Of a stretch of 64,000 nt of DNA, positions 1 to 10,139 are shown piece by piece (the stretch's first letter is position 1; each line of letters begins with the position of its first letter). This DNA comes from Platanthera guangdongensis. Its lineage: Eukaryota; Streptophyta; Magnoliopsida; Asparagales; Orchidaceae. The notes below the pieces were generated by a model that was given only the letters and a program-made list of their open reading frames with translations, was not told the DNA's origin and did not search any database. Made by a program: the position numbers and the translations under genes. Location: contig CM077150.1 in the NCBI GenBank assembly GCA_039583875.1, forward strand, positions 185,570,375 to 185,634,374. Reading direction: 5' to 3'.

Positions 1-1845
1 AGAAAAAGACGCCCCATTCATCTTTGATGACCTCTGTCTAGCTGCCTTCAATTTAATTAAAGAAAAATTAGTTAATGCCCCAATCATGATAGCTCCAGTG
101 TGGGAATTTCCATTTGAGATAATGTGCGATGCGAGTAGTTATGCGGTGGGAGCCGTTTTAGGCCAACGCATGTCTAAAAACTTCCACCCCATCTATTACT
201 CTAGTAAGACACTCACATCTACACAGGAAAATTACACCACGACCGAGAAGGAGCTCCTAGCCGTAGTATTCGCTTTTGATAAATTTCGTCCTTATATTAC
301 TCTTTCAAAAATTATTGTTTTTACGGACCACTCGGCCCTCAAATATCTTCTTTCCAAAATGGATGCCAAGCCGCGCTTGATTCACTGGGTCTTACTCCTC
401 CAGGAGTTTGACTTAGAGATTTGTGAAAAGCGAGGAGCCGAGAACTTGTCCGCCGACCACCTTTCGCGCCTAGACAACCCGTTTACAGAAAAGTTAGACA
501 AAAATTCTTTTAATGACTATTTCCACGATGAGAAGCTGTTCATAATTAACACATCTACTTCTCCTTGGTTTGCCCGCATTGCCAACTATCTAGTGGCTCG
601 TGTGCTCCCAAAAGAGTTTTCATCTCAGCAAAAGAAGAAATTCTTTTCTGAGCTGAAGAACTATTTTTGGGAGGACCCGTATCTTTTCAGAATTTGTGCC
701 TACCAAATGATAAGGAGCTGTGTTTCTTATGAAGAAGGATTAAATATTATTAAACATTTGCATGAAGGACCGACAGGCGGGCACTATCAAGCTGCTCGCA
801 CCGCTCACAAAGTGTTAAGCGCGGGATTTTACTGGCCTACCCTGTTTAAAGACGTGCATGCCTTTGTGAGTAGGTGTGATAGTTGCCAACGGTCGGGGAA
901 TATTTCGAATAAAAATGAAATGCAACAAAATTATTTCCTAGAGTGCGAAGTTTTCGACCTCTAGGGGATTGATTTTGTCGGCCCTTTTCCTTCTAGCTTC
1001 GAGATTAAGTGCATTTTAGTTGCCGTTGATTATGTTTCGCGTTGGGCTGAAGCCCAAGCTCTTCCTACAAATGACGCCCGAGTCGTAGTTAATTTCCTAA
1101 AAAAATTATTTTCTCGCTTCGGTACGCCGCGCGCTATCGTTAGTGATAGGGGTTCTCATTTCTGTAACGCACAATTTTCAAAAATCCTAACTAAATATGG
1201 CGTACTCATAAGCTTTCCACTGCCTACCACCCCCAAACTAACGGACAAGTCGAACTAGTAAATAGAGAAATAAAAAGAATTTTAGAAATGACTGTTTCTA
1301 TATCTAGAAAAGACTGGTCAGCAAAATTAGACGATGCTCTATGGGCCTACCGAACAGCATACAAAACCGCCCTCCGATGTATGCCATTTAAGTTGGTTTA
1401 TAGAAAATCGTGTCATTTGCCCGTAGAATTAGAACACCGCGCTTTTTGGGCCTTAAGATTTGTTAACTACGATCCCCACTCTGTCGGCAATTTTAGAAAA
1501 TTCCAACTTAACGAACTCGACGAGTGGTGCTCTAACGCTTATGAAAATAATAAATTTTATAAAGAGCGGATGAAGCGTTTGCACGATAAACATCTTAGGT
1601 ACCCAAAAACCTTTAAGCCGGGCGACCAATTTCTTTTATATAACTCCCGATTACGTTTATTTCCGGGAAAGCTAAAATCACGATGGTCTGGGCCATTTAC
1701 AGTAAAAGAAATTTTTCCGTATGACACGGTTTTAGTTTCGCACCCTGAAAAGGGTGAGTTAAAAGTGAATGGGCAGCGTCTTAAACTTTATCTCTGTGGT
1801 GATGTCAGTCCAAACTGTATTAATATTCTTCTACACAAACTTTAA
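1..1845 (+). pseudogene. Athila-type pol fragment: end of RT, RNase H, integrase
   Basis: The frame is open from base 1 and covers the end of reverse transcriptase, then RNase H (CDASSYAVGAVLGQ, FTDHSALKYLL, ADHLSRL at about 120-480). The integrase zinc finger follows (HEGPTGGHY ... CDSCQ, about 745-895), then the integrase core (GIDFVGPF, VDYVSRWAEA, VSDRGSHF) and the C-terminal part ending at 1845. A TAG at 962-964 stands where this family has a Trp codon (FDL-stop-GIDF). A frameshift near 1200-1207 moves the reading to the frame that begins with the [14 protein letters not shown] block and runs to 1845. In life this would encode the polyprotein part that degrades the RNA template and integrates the cDNA. 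As it stands it cannot make a full protein. Confidence 0.88.
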
Positions 1846-3754
1846 AATAACTGGACACCGGCTAGTTACTTGCTACTTTTGACAAATAATCGTTCGGACA
1901 ATATTTTTTTTAATGCGTCGAGCTCAAACGACGCTTAAAACAAAGGGCACTCTTGGGAGGCAACCCAATCTATTTTTTTTGTTTTCTTTATTTTACATTT
2001 TTGCCCCAGATGGTTCCGCCAAGCTCAAGCTTCTGCGATCGCCTGCTCTAATGCTGCTAAATCCATCACAAAGTCCAACAAAAGACCTTTCCAGCAGACT
2101 CAAAGCACAAGCATGGGGGAGCGGCATCACTGAGCTTTCGCTGCAAAATAAAACCGGGGAAGTACCTGTTTTTCAATTCTGTCTTTCATTTCTGTACTTT
2201 AATTTTCTCTCGTTCTCCAACCTCCTTCTCCATTGAGGACAATGTAGATTTTAAGCTTGGGGGAGGACTTCCTCCTTCTTTTTGCTTTTTGTAAATATCT
2301 TTTACTTTTTTTGTAAATATTCTTCAAAAATCCAAAAAATCCAAAAATCCAAAAAATATATATATAGCTGCATTTTGGTATTTCAATAAGTACCCAATGT
2401 TTATGTTTTGTTTTTCTCAAACTTCTTTATAAACAACGTAGTTAATTATAATTTTTCTAATCATTTTTTTTATCATATTTCACAAGTAAAATATTGGCCA
2501 TGCTGTGTTTCTAATTCACGGTAGCATGTTAAGGTGAAATATTTCTCTAAAACGCGCATTTCTATTATGGTTTTCTGTTCTTTATTTTCTTTACTTTCTC
2601 TAAAATTTATCATCCACTATTTTCTTTTTCGTCTTTAGATAATTTTTGTAAGGACAACTTTTGAATAACGTAGTAGATATGAACGATCCAAGTCACATAT
2701 TATTTTTATTTTCAAGATAATTTCATCAATCTTCTTTTATTATCTCGAACTTATTTTTTGAAATTTTTCAAATCTATGTTTTAAATAAATTTAAAAGGCG
2801 TGAAAATGATTTATGCCATTTTTGTTTACGTTTGAGCTTTCCTACCAACCTAAAATCTTTTACCACTAGTTAGCCGCTTTTGAGCCTTTTTTCCAAATTC
2901 ATTTGATAACTCCACATAGCATTTCATTTTCACCAAAGACAAAATTCCTACCTATCTAATCACGCTAAAGTTTTTGAGTTTCATTCTAAAATTTTCATGA
3001 TAGGAAATTTTGTGTTATCTTTGGAGAAATTGTTGAAAAAAGTGTACTCAAAAGCAATGTTTGATTTTTTTTTCTGGCCAATTCAACATGAAAGAAAAAA
3101 TTTTTGATGCCCTTTGTTTTGAAAAAAGAAAAAAAAATGAATGATGAAAAAAATAAATAATAATAAAGAAAAAAAGAAAGACAAAAATATATATATATAT
3201 ATACATATTTTGTTTAAAATAAAAGTTTTTTTGAAACTCGTTGTTTTGGTTTAGTGTGATTTTAAGCCTCCATGTTTATATTTGAATTCCACTCCTATTC
3301 ATAATCCTAAACCAAACATTTCGGTCCTATTAAGTCCTTTTGATTCACGCCTTTTTAAATTTTATTTAACAACTAAGAAAAGAAGAAAAGTAAATCAGCT
3401 TTAGTTTTGGATTTAAACTTAGATTTTTGTTATTTAATTGATATAATTATAATGCGTTGCTTGGATCTAGTAATAACTCAATACGTTCTTTTTATTTTCG
3501 TTGCCTTGCTTAAATCTATTTAAAGAATTTCGTCAAAATTCTGGATGATTTATTTTTATTAAGTAAAGTTTATAAAAGTTAAACCATACCAAAATAATTG
3601 TTTTAGATTTACGTTTTACATTCTCCCTGCCTGGAATTTCGCATAGTACTTGTGTAAGCATGATTAAAACTTTTTTTGAATTAGTCACTTTTTATGATTA
3701 GCTAGTTTTTATATCTTTGCTTGGGGACAAGCAAAACGTAAGCTTGGGGGAATT
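1846..3754 (+). other. Athila 3' non-coding region with polypurine tracts
   Basis: AT-rich stretch between pol and the 3' LTR with no convincing coding frame. Short ORFs here have no recognisable domain. It holds GGGAGGCAACCCA near 1955, a first purine tract (GCTTGGGGGAGGA, about 2254-2266) and an A-rich and (AT)n run at about 3120-3205. The final polypurine tract (AAGCTTGGGGGAA, about 3740-3752) is immediately followed by the LTR start. Having two tracts 1.5 kb apart is common in Athila/Tat elements. Confidence 0.7.
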
Positions 3755-3914
3755 TGATAATACAGTTTGCAGTCAATTTTATTAGGGTATTTTCAGGATT
3801 TTAAAGGAAATCATGTCTTGTAAAGTACTTATTTTGATTCCCCTTTGTATATATTTTTGTTGCTAATGCGTTTTTTCTGCTTTTTGCAGGTTTTCACGGC
3901 TTTCAGCCGAATTT

Positions 3915-4410
3915 TGCTGTGACACGCCCCAAGGTCACGCCCTACCCGGGTGTGTACCTAGGGCGTGTAACCCAGAGGAATGAAGCAATTGGTCCGAAAC
4001 TGCATTTCGTGGAAACTTAGTGTACACGCCCTCTGTCACGCCCGTGTCACATCCGACACGGGCGTGTTCTAGAGGCGTGTCCCCAGGTTCCGAGGAATCG
4101 TCGCAACGCACTCATTTTTCCCGCTCCACCGTCGCACCGAAAGTGTCACGCCCTCGGGTCACGCACGACCCAGGCGTGACATATGGGCGTGTACTTCAAC
4201 AAGCATGCCCGTCACCTCCAGCATTCAATTCCAGCTCAACAAAGTCACGCCGTAAAGAACACGCCCCATGTACACGCCCTACTAGGGCATGACATTTGGG
4301 CGTGTACTTTAGCTACTTCGCCAGAATTAAATTCCAGACCGAAAAAGTCGCACCGAATTTGTCATGCCCCAGGGTCACGCCCGACCCGGGCGTGACAAGG
4401 GGGGCGTGAC
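3915..4410 (+). repeat. Palindrome array, GTCACGCC / GGCGTGAC type
   Basis: Repeated GTCACGCC, ACACGCCC, GGGCGTGT and GGGCGTGAC words in both orientations, ending about 17 bp upstream of the TATA box at 4427. Several form perfect inverted repeats such as GACACG-GG-CGTGTC. The same word family occurs in the unrelated LTR at 29.9-30.4 kb. Confidence 0.85.
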
Positions 4411-4426
4411 CCGACCCGAAAAAATC

Positions 4427-4434
4427 TATAAATA
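4427..4434 (+). promoter_or_regulatory. TATA box of the Athila LTR
   Basis: TATAAATA directly downstream of the palindrome array and upstream of a C/T-rich leader. This placement fits the core promoter at the U3/R border. Confidence 0.7.
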
Positions 4435-5490
4435 GAGCCCATCTCCAAGGGTTCAGCCACACCTTTTGGATTGAGAGGGGAGGTTTTGTCCTTGTATTTT
4501 TGAACTTTTTCAAGCATGTCTCTTCATTTTTAGCTCTTCTTATCTCTAGCTTAATGCTTTCCCTGTATTAGCTCCTAGTTTCTTTCGGTAGCATAATGTT
4601 AATGATAGTGTAGTTTACTTTCCATGCACTTATAATCTCTGGTTTTCAAGTTGTAAGATCCCTATTTCCATTAATAAAGAAGTGTTGCTTTCTTTTTCGT
4701 TTCTATTTTGTTTTCATTATTTTCTTCTACGCATCTTATTTTCTCCATTTCACCATGAGTAACTAATCCTCCTTGTACTCGATCTTGATGATACGAGGTT
4801 CGAGTTGATTAAGTTATGATGCTTTAACTCTACTTTTTCTTTCTAAAGTTATACCTTGAATTAATCTTGATTAAAAACCCTACTTGGAGATATATCATCA
4901 ATATGTATATTTTCCATCATTAGCTTTCATTCTTGGCTAGCCGAGAGGCTGATAGTTTGAAGTAAGCACTCAAGAGTAAAGAGAGTTGCACGCACCCCTC
5001 GAGAGAGGCAGACGTTAAATCTCCTGGATTGGAGTGAAATCCAATAGAGGGGTTCACAGCTTAAAGCATGCTTTAGATCTCCGATCGGACGAGAGTTCGG
5101 TTGAGCATTCCTAAACTCAGGTAGGCACGGCTTCGAGAGAAGCGTGTTTACGCTTATGGAACCTCCACGGTCAAGGTTTTAGCTTTATTAAGTAAAAGTT
5201 TATTTTTGCATTTCTTAATCAACTTTAGCCGAGGTGATCCTCGATCGAGTGCTCTTCTCTTTGATTGTCTTAATCCCTCGCTGTAATTGTTTTAATAGCT
5301 CTCTATTTTTCCGCAAGCTTTTCTTTCTTAGCATAATACTTCTCTCCTCAATCGCATTTTAGTAATCTCTTAAACCCTAAAACATTCTTCGATAAGATAA
5401 TGGTTTTCGTGTGAGTAAGATTAATTAACAATTCCCGGATTTTAATACGATACTTGTGTCCCCTAGCTGCATTTCGATAGGTATACTTGA

Positions 5491-6980
5491 CTTGTTGGAT
5501 TGTTAGTTTGGTTATTTTCTCCTTGCGAAGATTTGTACCACCAGCGCTTCACATTTTGGTTGTTTTCATTGATATTTCGTTCCTACTGTGTTTCACGTTT
5601 AGTGCACTTTTCAAGGCCGTGGATGCACAATTGCGCATTCAATTGCTGGGGGAATGAACTTGGTGCTCCCCTGGGCTCGTTCCATTAGTTTATTGCATTT
5701 TGTTGATTGTTGGAGGGTCCTCCTTTGTGAGTTTTTATTGTGTGCAGGTGGTGCGTTTTCCCCAAGTCTGGAATGCAGTTTTGAGGAAAATGCACGATCA
5801 TGCGTTTTCTTAGCACACGGTCCTTTGTGACCATGCGTTTTGTTGGTGCTCGACGAACTTGGCTCGACGATCTTAATGCACAGTTAACGCACGGTTTCTT
5901 TGCAACCATGCGCGAAGGAAATGCACGGTTTTCCTATAGCCTTCTGGTTTTACTCTGTGTTGCCTGTAATTTCAGCTTTCTATCGTTACCCATGCGAATT
6001 AATTCGCGCACGGACGGATCGCCCATGCACGAAGGAAACACACGGGTCAACGCTTCTTTTTCCTCAGGCGTTTTTTGGATATTAATATTGCACGGTTCAC
6101 GCACGGTTGTGCGCCTGACCGTGCGTGACCATTTTTTTTGACTTTTACTATTTAAGCCGCAGATTTCTTCTGGATCGGGACATCTCCGTTTCCCCTCCAT
6201 TTCGGCCCCTTAGAGCGGGAACTTGTCCTTCCAGCCATCATTTTCTCTCTCCTCCTTGGAGGGTGGATCCGACCACCCATTCTCCTCCAAAGAGCTTGCT
6301 AAAGCTTCGTCTCCAACCTCTATCGCCATTGCCAACCACCAAGCTACCGTTTGAGTTCTTAGTTGCAGATCTTGCGAAGCTTTTTGCTCTGATTTGAGTC
6401 AGCGACCGCATCACGAAGAAGACGGGTGTGAAGAAGGAAGTGACAACCTTTCGGGATCCCGGATACCTTCTAAATACCGAGCTAGGACGAGGCTTGACAA
6501 CCCTCGCTTCCGACCGAGAATCTTGGAGAGCCTTCAAGTGCTTGGTTGTATTTCACCCCCTCTTTTCTTGTATTCGCTTTAAGCTGAACTTGTGTTAGTA
6601 TGCTTGAGGTTTAATAACCATGTTTTGCTCAAGGTATTTCTATGGTTTGGCGTGGTGATTTCTTGATGATGATGTGTGTTGATGAGCTTCGTCTTTGATA
6701 GATAAAGTGGAATTTGAGCCGTTCTAGCGACTGCTAGAAGCGTGTGTTGCGAAGAGGTGTTTACGACCCTCGTTAGTTTGTCCGTCTCCACTATTACTCT
6801 TTGGAGTATTTCACCCTGGCGACGCGGTGAAGGCGAACCGCACTAGATTAATGTTGCTTAGTGTAGGAAACACAAAATCAAACCCCCCTCGTTTTTGCTT
6901 AGCACTTTCATTCATTTCTCAGAAAGAGGAATCCATGCTGCCTACTTGCACTCCACGTGACATCGATACTTGGGGAAGCT
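5491..6980. repeat. LTR-like debris of an unidentified retroelement
   Basis: No coding region is supported here. At 5643-5655 GCTGGGGGAATGA resembles a polypurine tract plus an LTR start on the plus strand. From about 5740 to 6130 there is an array of GCACGAT/GCACGG words and their complements. A possible TATA-like CTATTTAAG lies near 6149, followed by a pyrimidine-rich leader. The order (purine tract, palindrome-rich U3, TATA, leader) is that of an LTR. I could not find a partner copy, so family and borders are undetermined. Confidence 0.4.
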
Positions 6981-8890
6981 TGTCACAACCCGCATTTTCA
7001 CCGCATAAAATAACTTATCAAAGTAAGGGAAAATGCGCGTCATGATGCCACGTCAGCAGGGGATAACTGCGGATGCTCAGGCAGACATCTACTTAAACAT
7101 GAAGAAAGATTATTTCAGTTATTTTAAGCAAAATCAGCTAAGTGCAATAGTTAGCTGTATCCCTCGACTTAGTGGCTCACTTAGTCAACGATTCAAAATA
7201 TAGTTATACGCTGCGGAAAAATACTTGTTTAGATTGACTCAAACATCCTACATGAGTATAAAAGTCCCCAAAGGACAACTCATGGTATGCAAGACTCTAA
7301 ATTTATAATAGTAGTAAGGATAGCTTTTACGGTCGTCAAATATAACAAGCTAGAGTTTTTAAATTATGCAGTGCATGAAGTAGTAGTAATAGATTTTATA
7401 GTTGAAAATACCTAACATGCATTCCTAGCATAAATCATCCCAGAGAGCAAGTAGTACACATCTACATATAGAAAACTAAGCAGCTAGCAAGTATCAAAAA
7501 GTAACAATACTGTGGGAGTCAACAAACTGACACGAACCCATATACAGAAAAGTATGTCTGAACTAGTAACTAAATAAACAACAAACTACCTCGTTGAGAC
7601 GAGGTAACAGCTACAGCCAACACTGCCACCCAGAAACTCCAAAACTAGCTCTGCTATCTGCTACTGCTCTGAATCTGAGACATTCTAAAGACATAACACC
7701 TCAGCAAGAAGGAACAAATGGTGGATGAAATTAAATAAGCCCAAGTAAACAAAGGTCAAAGGGGTACCAACCCAAGAACAACAGTACTGAAATAAAGTAC
7801 AAAAAGAGGAACAAGTCATCATCTTGAAAAAGAACTCTCACGTGATTCGTCACGTACAACAATAATACAACAGACGCACGAGGCTATAAGGTGACAACAT
7901 GAATAAATCGAAAGGAAGAAAAACAAATCCTTTATTAGGCACCTGTGGTCGACTTTGCCGGGCGAGGTGGTCACTCGTGGACACATCACCCAAAAAGACG
8001 GGCGAGGTGGTCAATCTTGGACCCACCACCCAAAAACAAGGATATAAAATCTGTCTAACTGAGAGGGAGTCTCATACTCTCCAACATACACCGCAGACAT
8101 CCAAAAGTCGGGTAAACTTCCACAGGGAACTAATGAAGGAAACAACCACTGCGGAGGTGGAATCGTCCACTAACTCCCGCAATCAAGAAACCCAAAGAAA
8201 CCACAACACAAATATCTCGAGATTTGGCTTGACAGATTCTACTTGATATTACCAGATTCAAGACGCGGTTGATCAACCTCTAAGAGCAATTTACAATCCA
8301 AGATAAACTCTAACGCGTTTAATAACGAAAGCTAAGGCATTTATAGTCATCATTAAGACACATCAGGAACGATTAAATATAACCACACAAGATCGAGCTT
8401 ACCATGACAAAACCTTACAACATCATGTGATCGTTGAAATAGTTAATTATAATAATAATTTGGAAGAATAAGTGCAGAAAATTTTAAAGACATGAAAATA
8501 TAGCCGTTATCGTCAAATCGGACAAGGAGAAACAAGGGGAAACCACCACTTGCCTTGGTTTAACCGGAAAAGTCCACCGAATCACTCCACGTCGTAGATC
8601 GGGGCAAACGGATGCGGGAGGAGTTGAAATCTGAACAAGAACGGTCGAAAAGGAGCTTAGGGCCGAAAAACCCTAACGAGAAATCTCTAGAAACGGGGAA
8701 GATATTATCACGATGGCGTAGCTCTCGGCGAGAGCTTTCCAGATCTATACTCGGTTGAAGATTTCGAGTGCCGGAGCACCGTCGGCGGCCACCGGACGAA
8801 GTATGAACGGACAACCTAATTCTCACATGCCGCTCTGATTTGGGAAGAAGAAGAAATTCTCGGTCGGTTTAATGAAGAAGAAGAAGAAAG

Positions 8891-8898
8891 TATTTATA
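8891..8898 (-). promoter_or_regulatory. TATA box of the Tekay LTR
   Basis: TATAAATA on the minus strand, between the palindrome array (U3) and a CTTCTTCTTC-rich leader. It is the expected core promoter for this element. Confidence 0.7.
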
Positions 8899-8959
8899 CT
8901 AAAACAATAGAAATTAACCGGGTTCAGCTAAAACCGGTTTTCCGAGACAGAAGGAACAG

Positions 8960-9470
8960 GCCACTCGAGTACTATAGGGGTACTACTCGGGTACAACAAG
9001 TGATACCCGAGTACAAGAAAAGGAGTACTCAAGTAGTAAGGTGACTACTCGAGTACTCGAAAGGAACTACTCGAGTAGTAAGGTAAGTACTCGAGTACAA
9101 TAAGAGACCTACTCGAGTAGTTATAAGGCAGCTACTCGAGTACTCGAAAAGAACTACTCGAGTGGTATGACAACTACTTGAGTACTCAAAAGGAACTACT
9201 CGAGTAGTAAGGTAACTTCTCGAGTACAAGAAGAGACCTACTCGAGTAGTTATAAGGCAGCTACTCGAGTACTCGAAAAGAACTACTCGAGGTAAGGCAA
9301 CTACTCGAGTAATCGAAAGGAACTACTCGAGTAGCAAGGTAACTACTTGAGTACAAGAAGACACCTGCTCGAGTAGTTATAAGGCAGCTACTCGAGTACT
9401 CGAAAAGAACTACTCGAGTAGTAAGGAAACTACTCGAGTACTCGAAAGGAACTACTCGAGACGTAGGAAT
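8960..9470. repeat. CTCGAG palindrome array in the Tekay LTR
   Basis: About 19 CTCGAG cores, most inside CTACTCGAGTAG or GTACTCGAGTAC. The array also has a higher-order repeat: the block beginning GAGACCTACTCGAG recurs at 9104, 9233 and (as GACACCTGCTCGAG) 9360, a period of about 128 bp. The array ends about 60 bp from the TATA box on the transcribed (minus) strand. Confidence 0.92.
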
Positions 9471-10036
9471 TTCACTCAAGTCAGGCCTTGCAGGAAAAAC
9501 AATTTCTTTACAAATGTAACCTTTTTATCAAACTATATGAATGAATAGTAAAAGACATTTTTGAATAGTACTATAATATTAAAATAATCATACTTATATA
9601 TTTTTGAACAAGGAAACTACGAGATTAAAACAGAGGCCCAAACGATCGCCGAATTAAACAAAACTCGCGCCGTAGGCGAATACTGACACTTCAAACACAA
9701 CAAAGAAGTCAAAACCAAAATCCGACGAGCCATTCCTGAGATATTCAAAGTATACAGTGAACATAAACAAATCCAAAACTTCAATCGCGTGCCGAGACTC
9801 CAAAAATGCTCGGATTGCGACAAAACTTGACGAGAAAGCCCAAAATTACATAACTTAAATTCCAAAAGCAAAATTTCCCATCACAATAAGAATTCGGTCG
9901 ACTCGACCCCATGGACGAGAAAATGCCTTAACGGCATTGCGCCGTCAACTAGACGCTAAAAGTAACGTCATGATGTCATAAATATGACGTTGTCCATTCG
10001 AATAAAATCATCGAAAAATCGGGGGCGTTACAGTCA

Positions 10037-10046
10037 CACCCCCTAA
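10037..10046 (-). promoter_or_regulatory. Polypurine tract of the Tekay-like element
   Basis: Minus-strand TTTTAGGGGGTG lies 4 bp before the LTR start TGTAACGCC, preceded by the pre-LTR text TTTCGGGATGAAACTTC that is usual for these elements. It would prime plus-strand DNA synthesis. Confidence 0.65.
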
Positions 10047-10139
10047 AATGAAGTTTCATCCCGAAACTTAACACAACTCCAAAACCAAATTGAAACGATA
10101 AAATCAAACATGACTGAAAACATAAAGACATACCCCAAA

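Larger units (their letters stand above)
1..5490 (+). mobile_element. Athila/Tat-type Ty3/gypsy retrotransposon, 3' part
   Basis: The window opens inside pol of a plus-strand element and continues through RNase H, integrase, a roughly 1.9-kb non-coding stretch and a 3' LTR. The integrase C-terminal region carries the [12 protein letters not shown] block typical of Athila/Tat elements. Just after pol come the motif GGGAGGCAACCCA and, later, two GCTTGGGGGA purine tracts, which are also usual in this lineage. No env-like ORF is recognisable. The right border is approximate, because the 5' LTR and target duplication lie outside the window. The copy is dead: pol has an in-frame stop and a frameshift. 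Confidence 0.85.
3755..5490 (+). repeat. 3' LTR of the Athila/Tat element
   Basis: It begins TGATAATACAG right after the polypurine tract. It contains an array of CACGCC/GGCGTG palindromes at about 3915-4410, a TATAAATA box at 4427-4434 and a long transcribed-leader-like segment. The right border is set loosely near 5490, because there is no second copy in the window to compare with. Length of about 1.7 kb fits the family. Confidence 0.65.
6981..10032 (-). repeat. 3' LTR of the Tekay-like element
   Basis: On the minus strand it starts TGTAACGCCCCCG (10032) right after a purine tract and ends CGGGTTGTGACA (6981), giving imperfect terminal inverted repeats of about 12 bp. U3 holds the CTCGAG array (9470-8960), then a TATAAATA box at 8898-8891, then a leader with GA/CT-rich text. 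Bases 7055-7666 match 29237-29847 almost base for base (612 versus 611 bp), which is what pairs the two LTRs. Length of about 3.05 kb is within the range for Tekay-type elements. Confidence 0.78.

Noticed and set aside
4020..4395. Plus-strand ORFs across the CACGCC array
   Set aside because: Apparent Ser/Arg/Pro/Thr-rich peptides arise from the repeat words; the region is U3 of an LTR.
5500..6582. Cluster of short ORFs that could be an expressed gene
   Set aside because: No domains, overlapping frames on both strands and LTR-like signals; no coding support.
7899..8246. 115-codon plus-strand ORF (MNKSKGRKTNPLL...) as a host gene
   Set aside because: It lies in the R/U5 part of the Tekay LTR, opposite to transcription, and shows no domain.
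8560..8826. 88-codon minus-strand ORF just after the LTR TATA box
   Set aside because: It is in the transcribed leader of the LTR in sense orientation, but without domain or matching ORF elsewhere; kept as leader sequence.
8960..9470. Regular short repeats with spacers, CRISPR-like at first sight
   Set aside because: The repeats are short, self-palindromic and variable, spacers are repeated rather than unique, no cas gene is near, and the context is a plant LTR.
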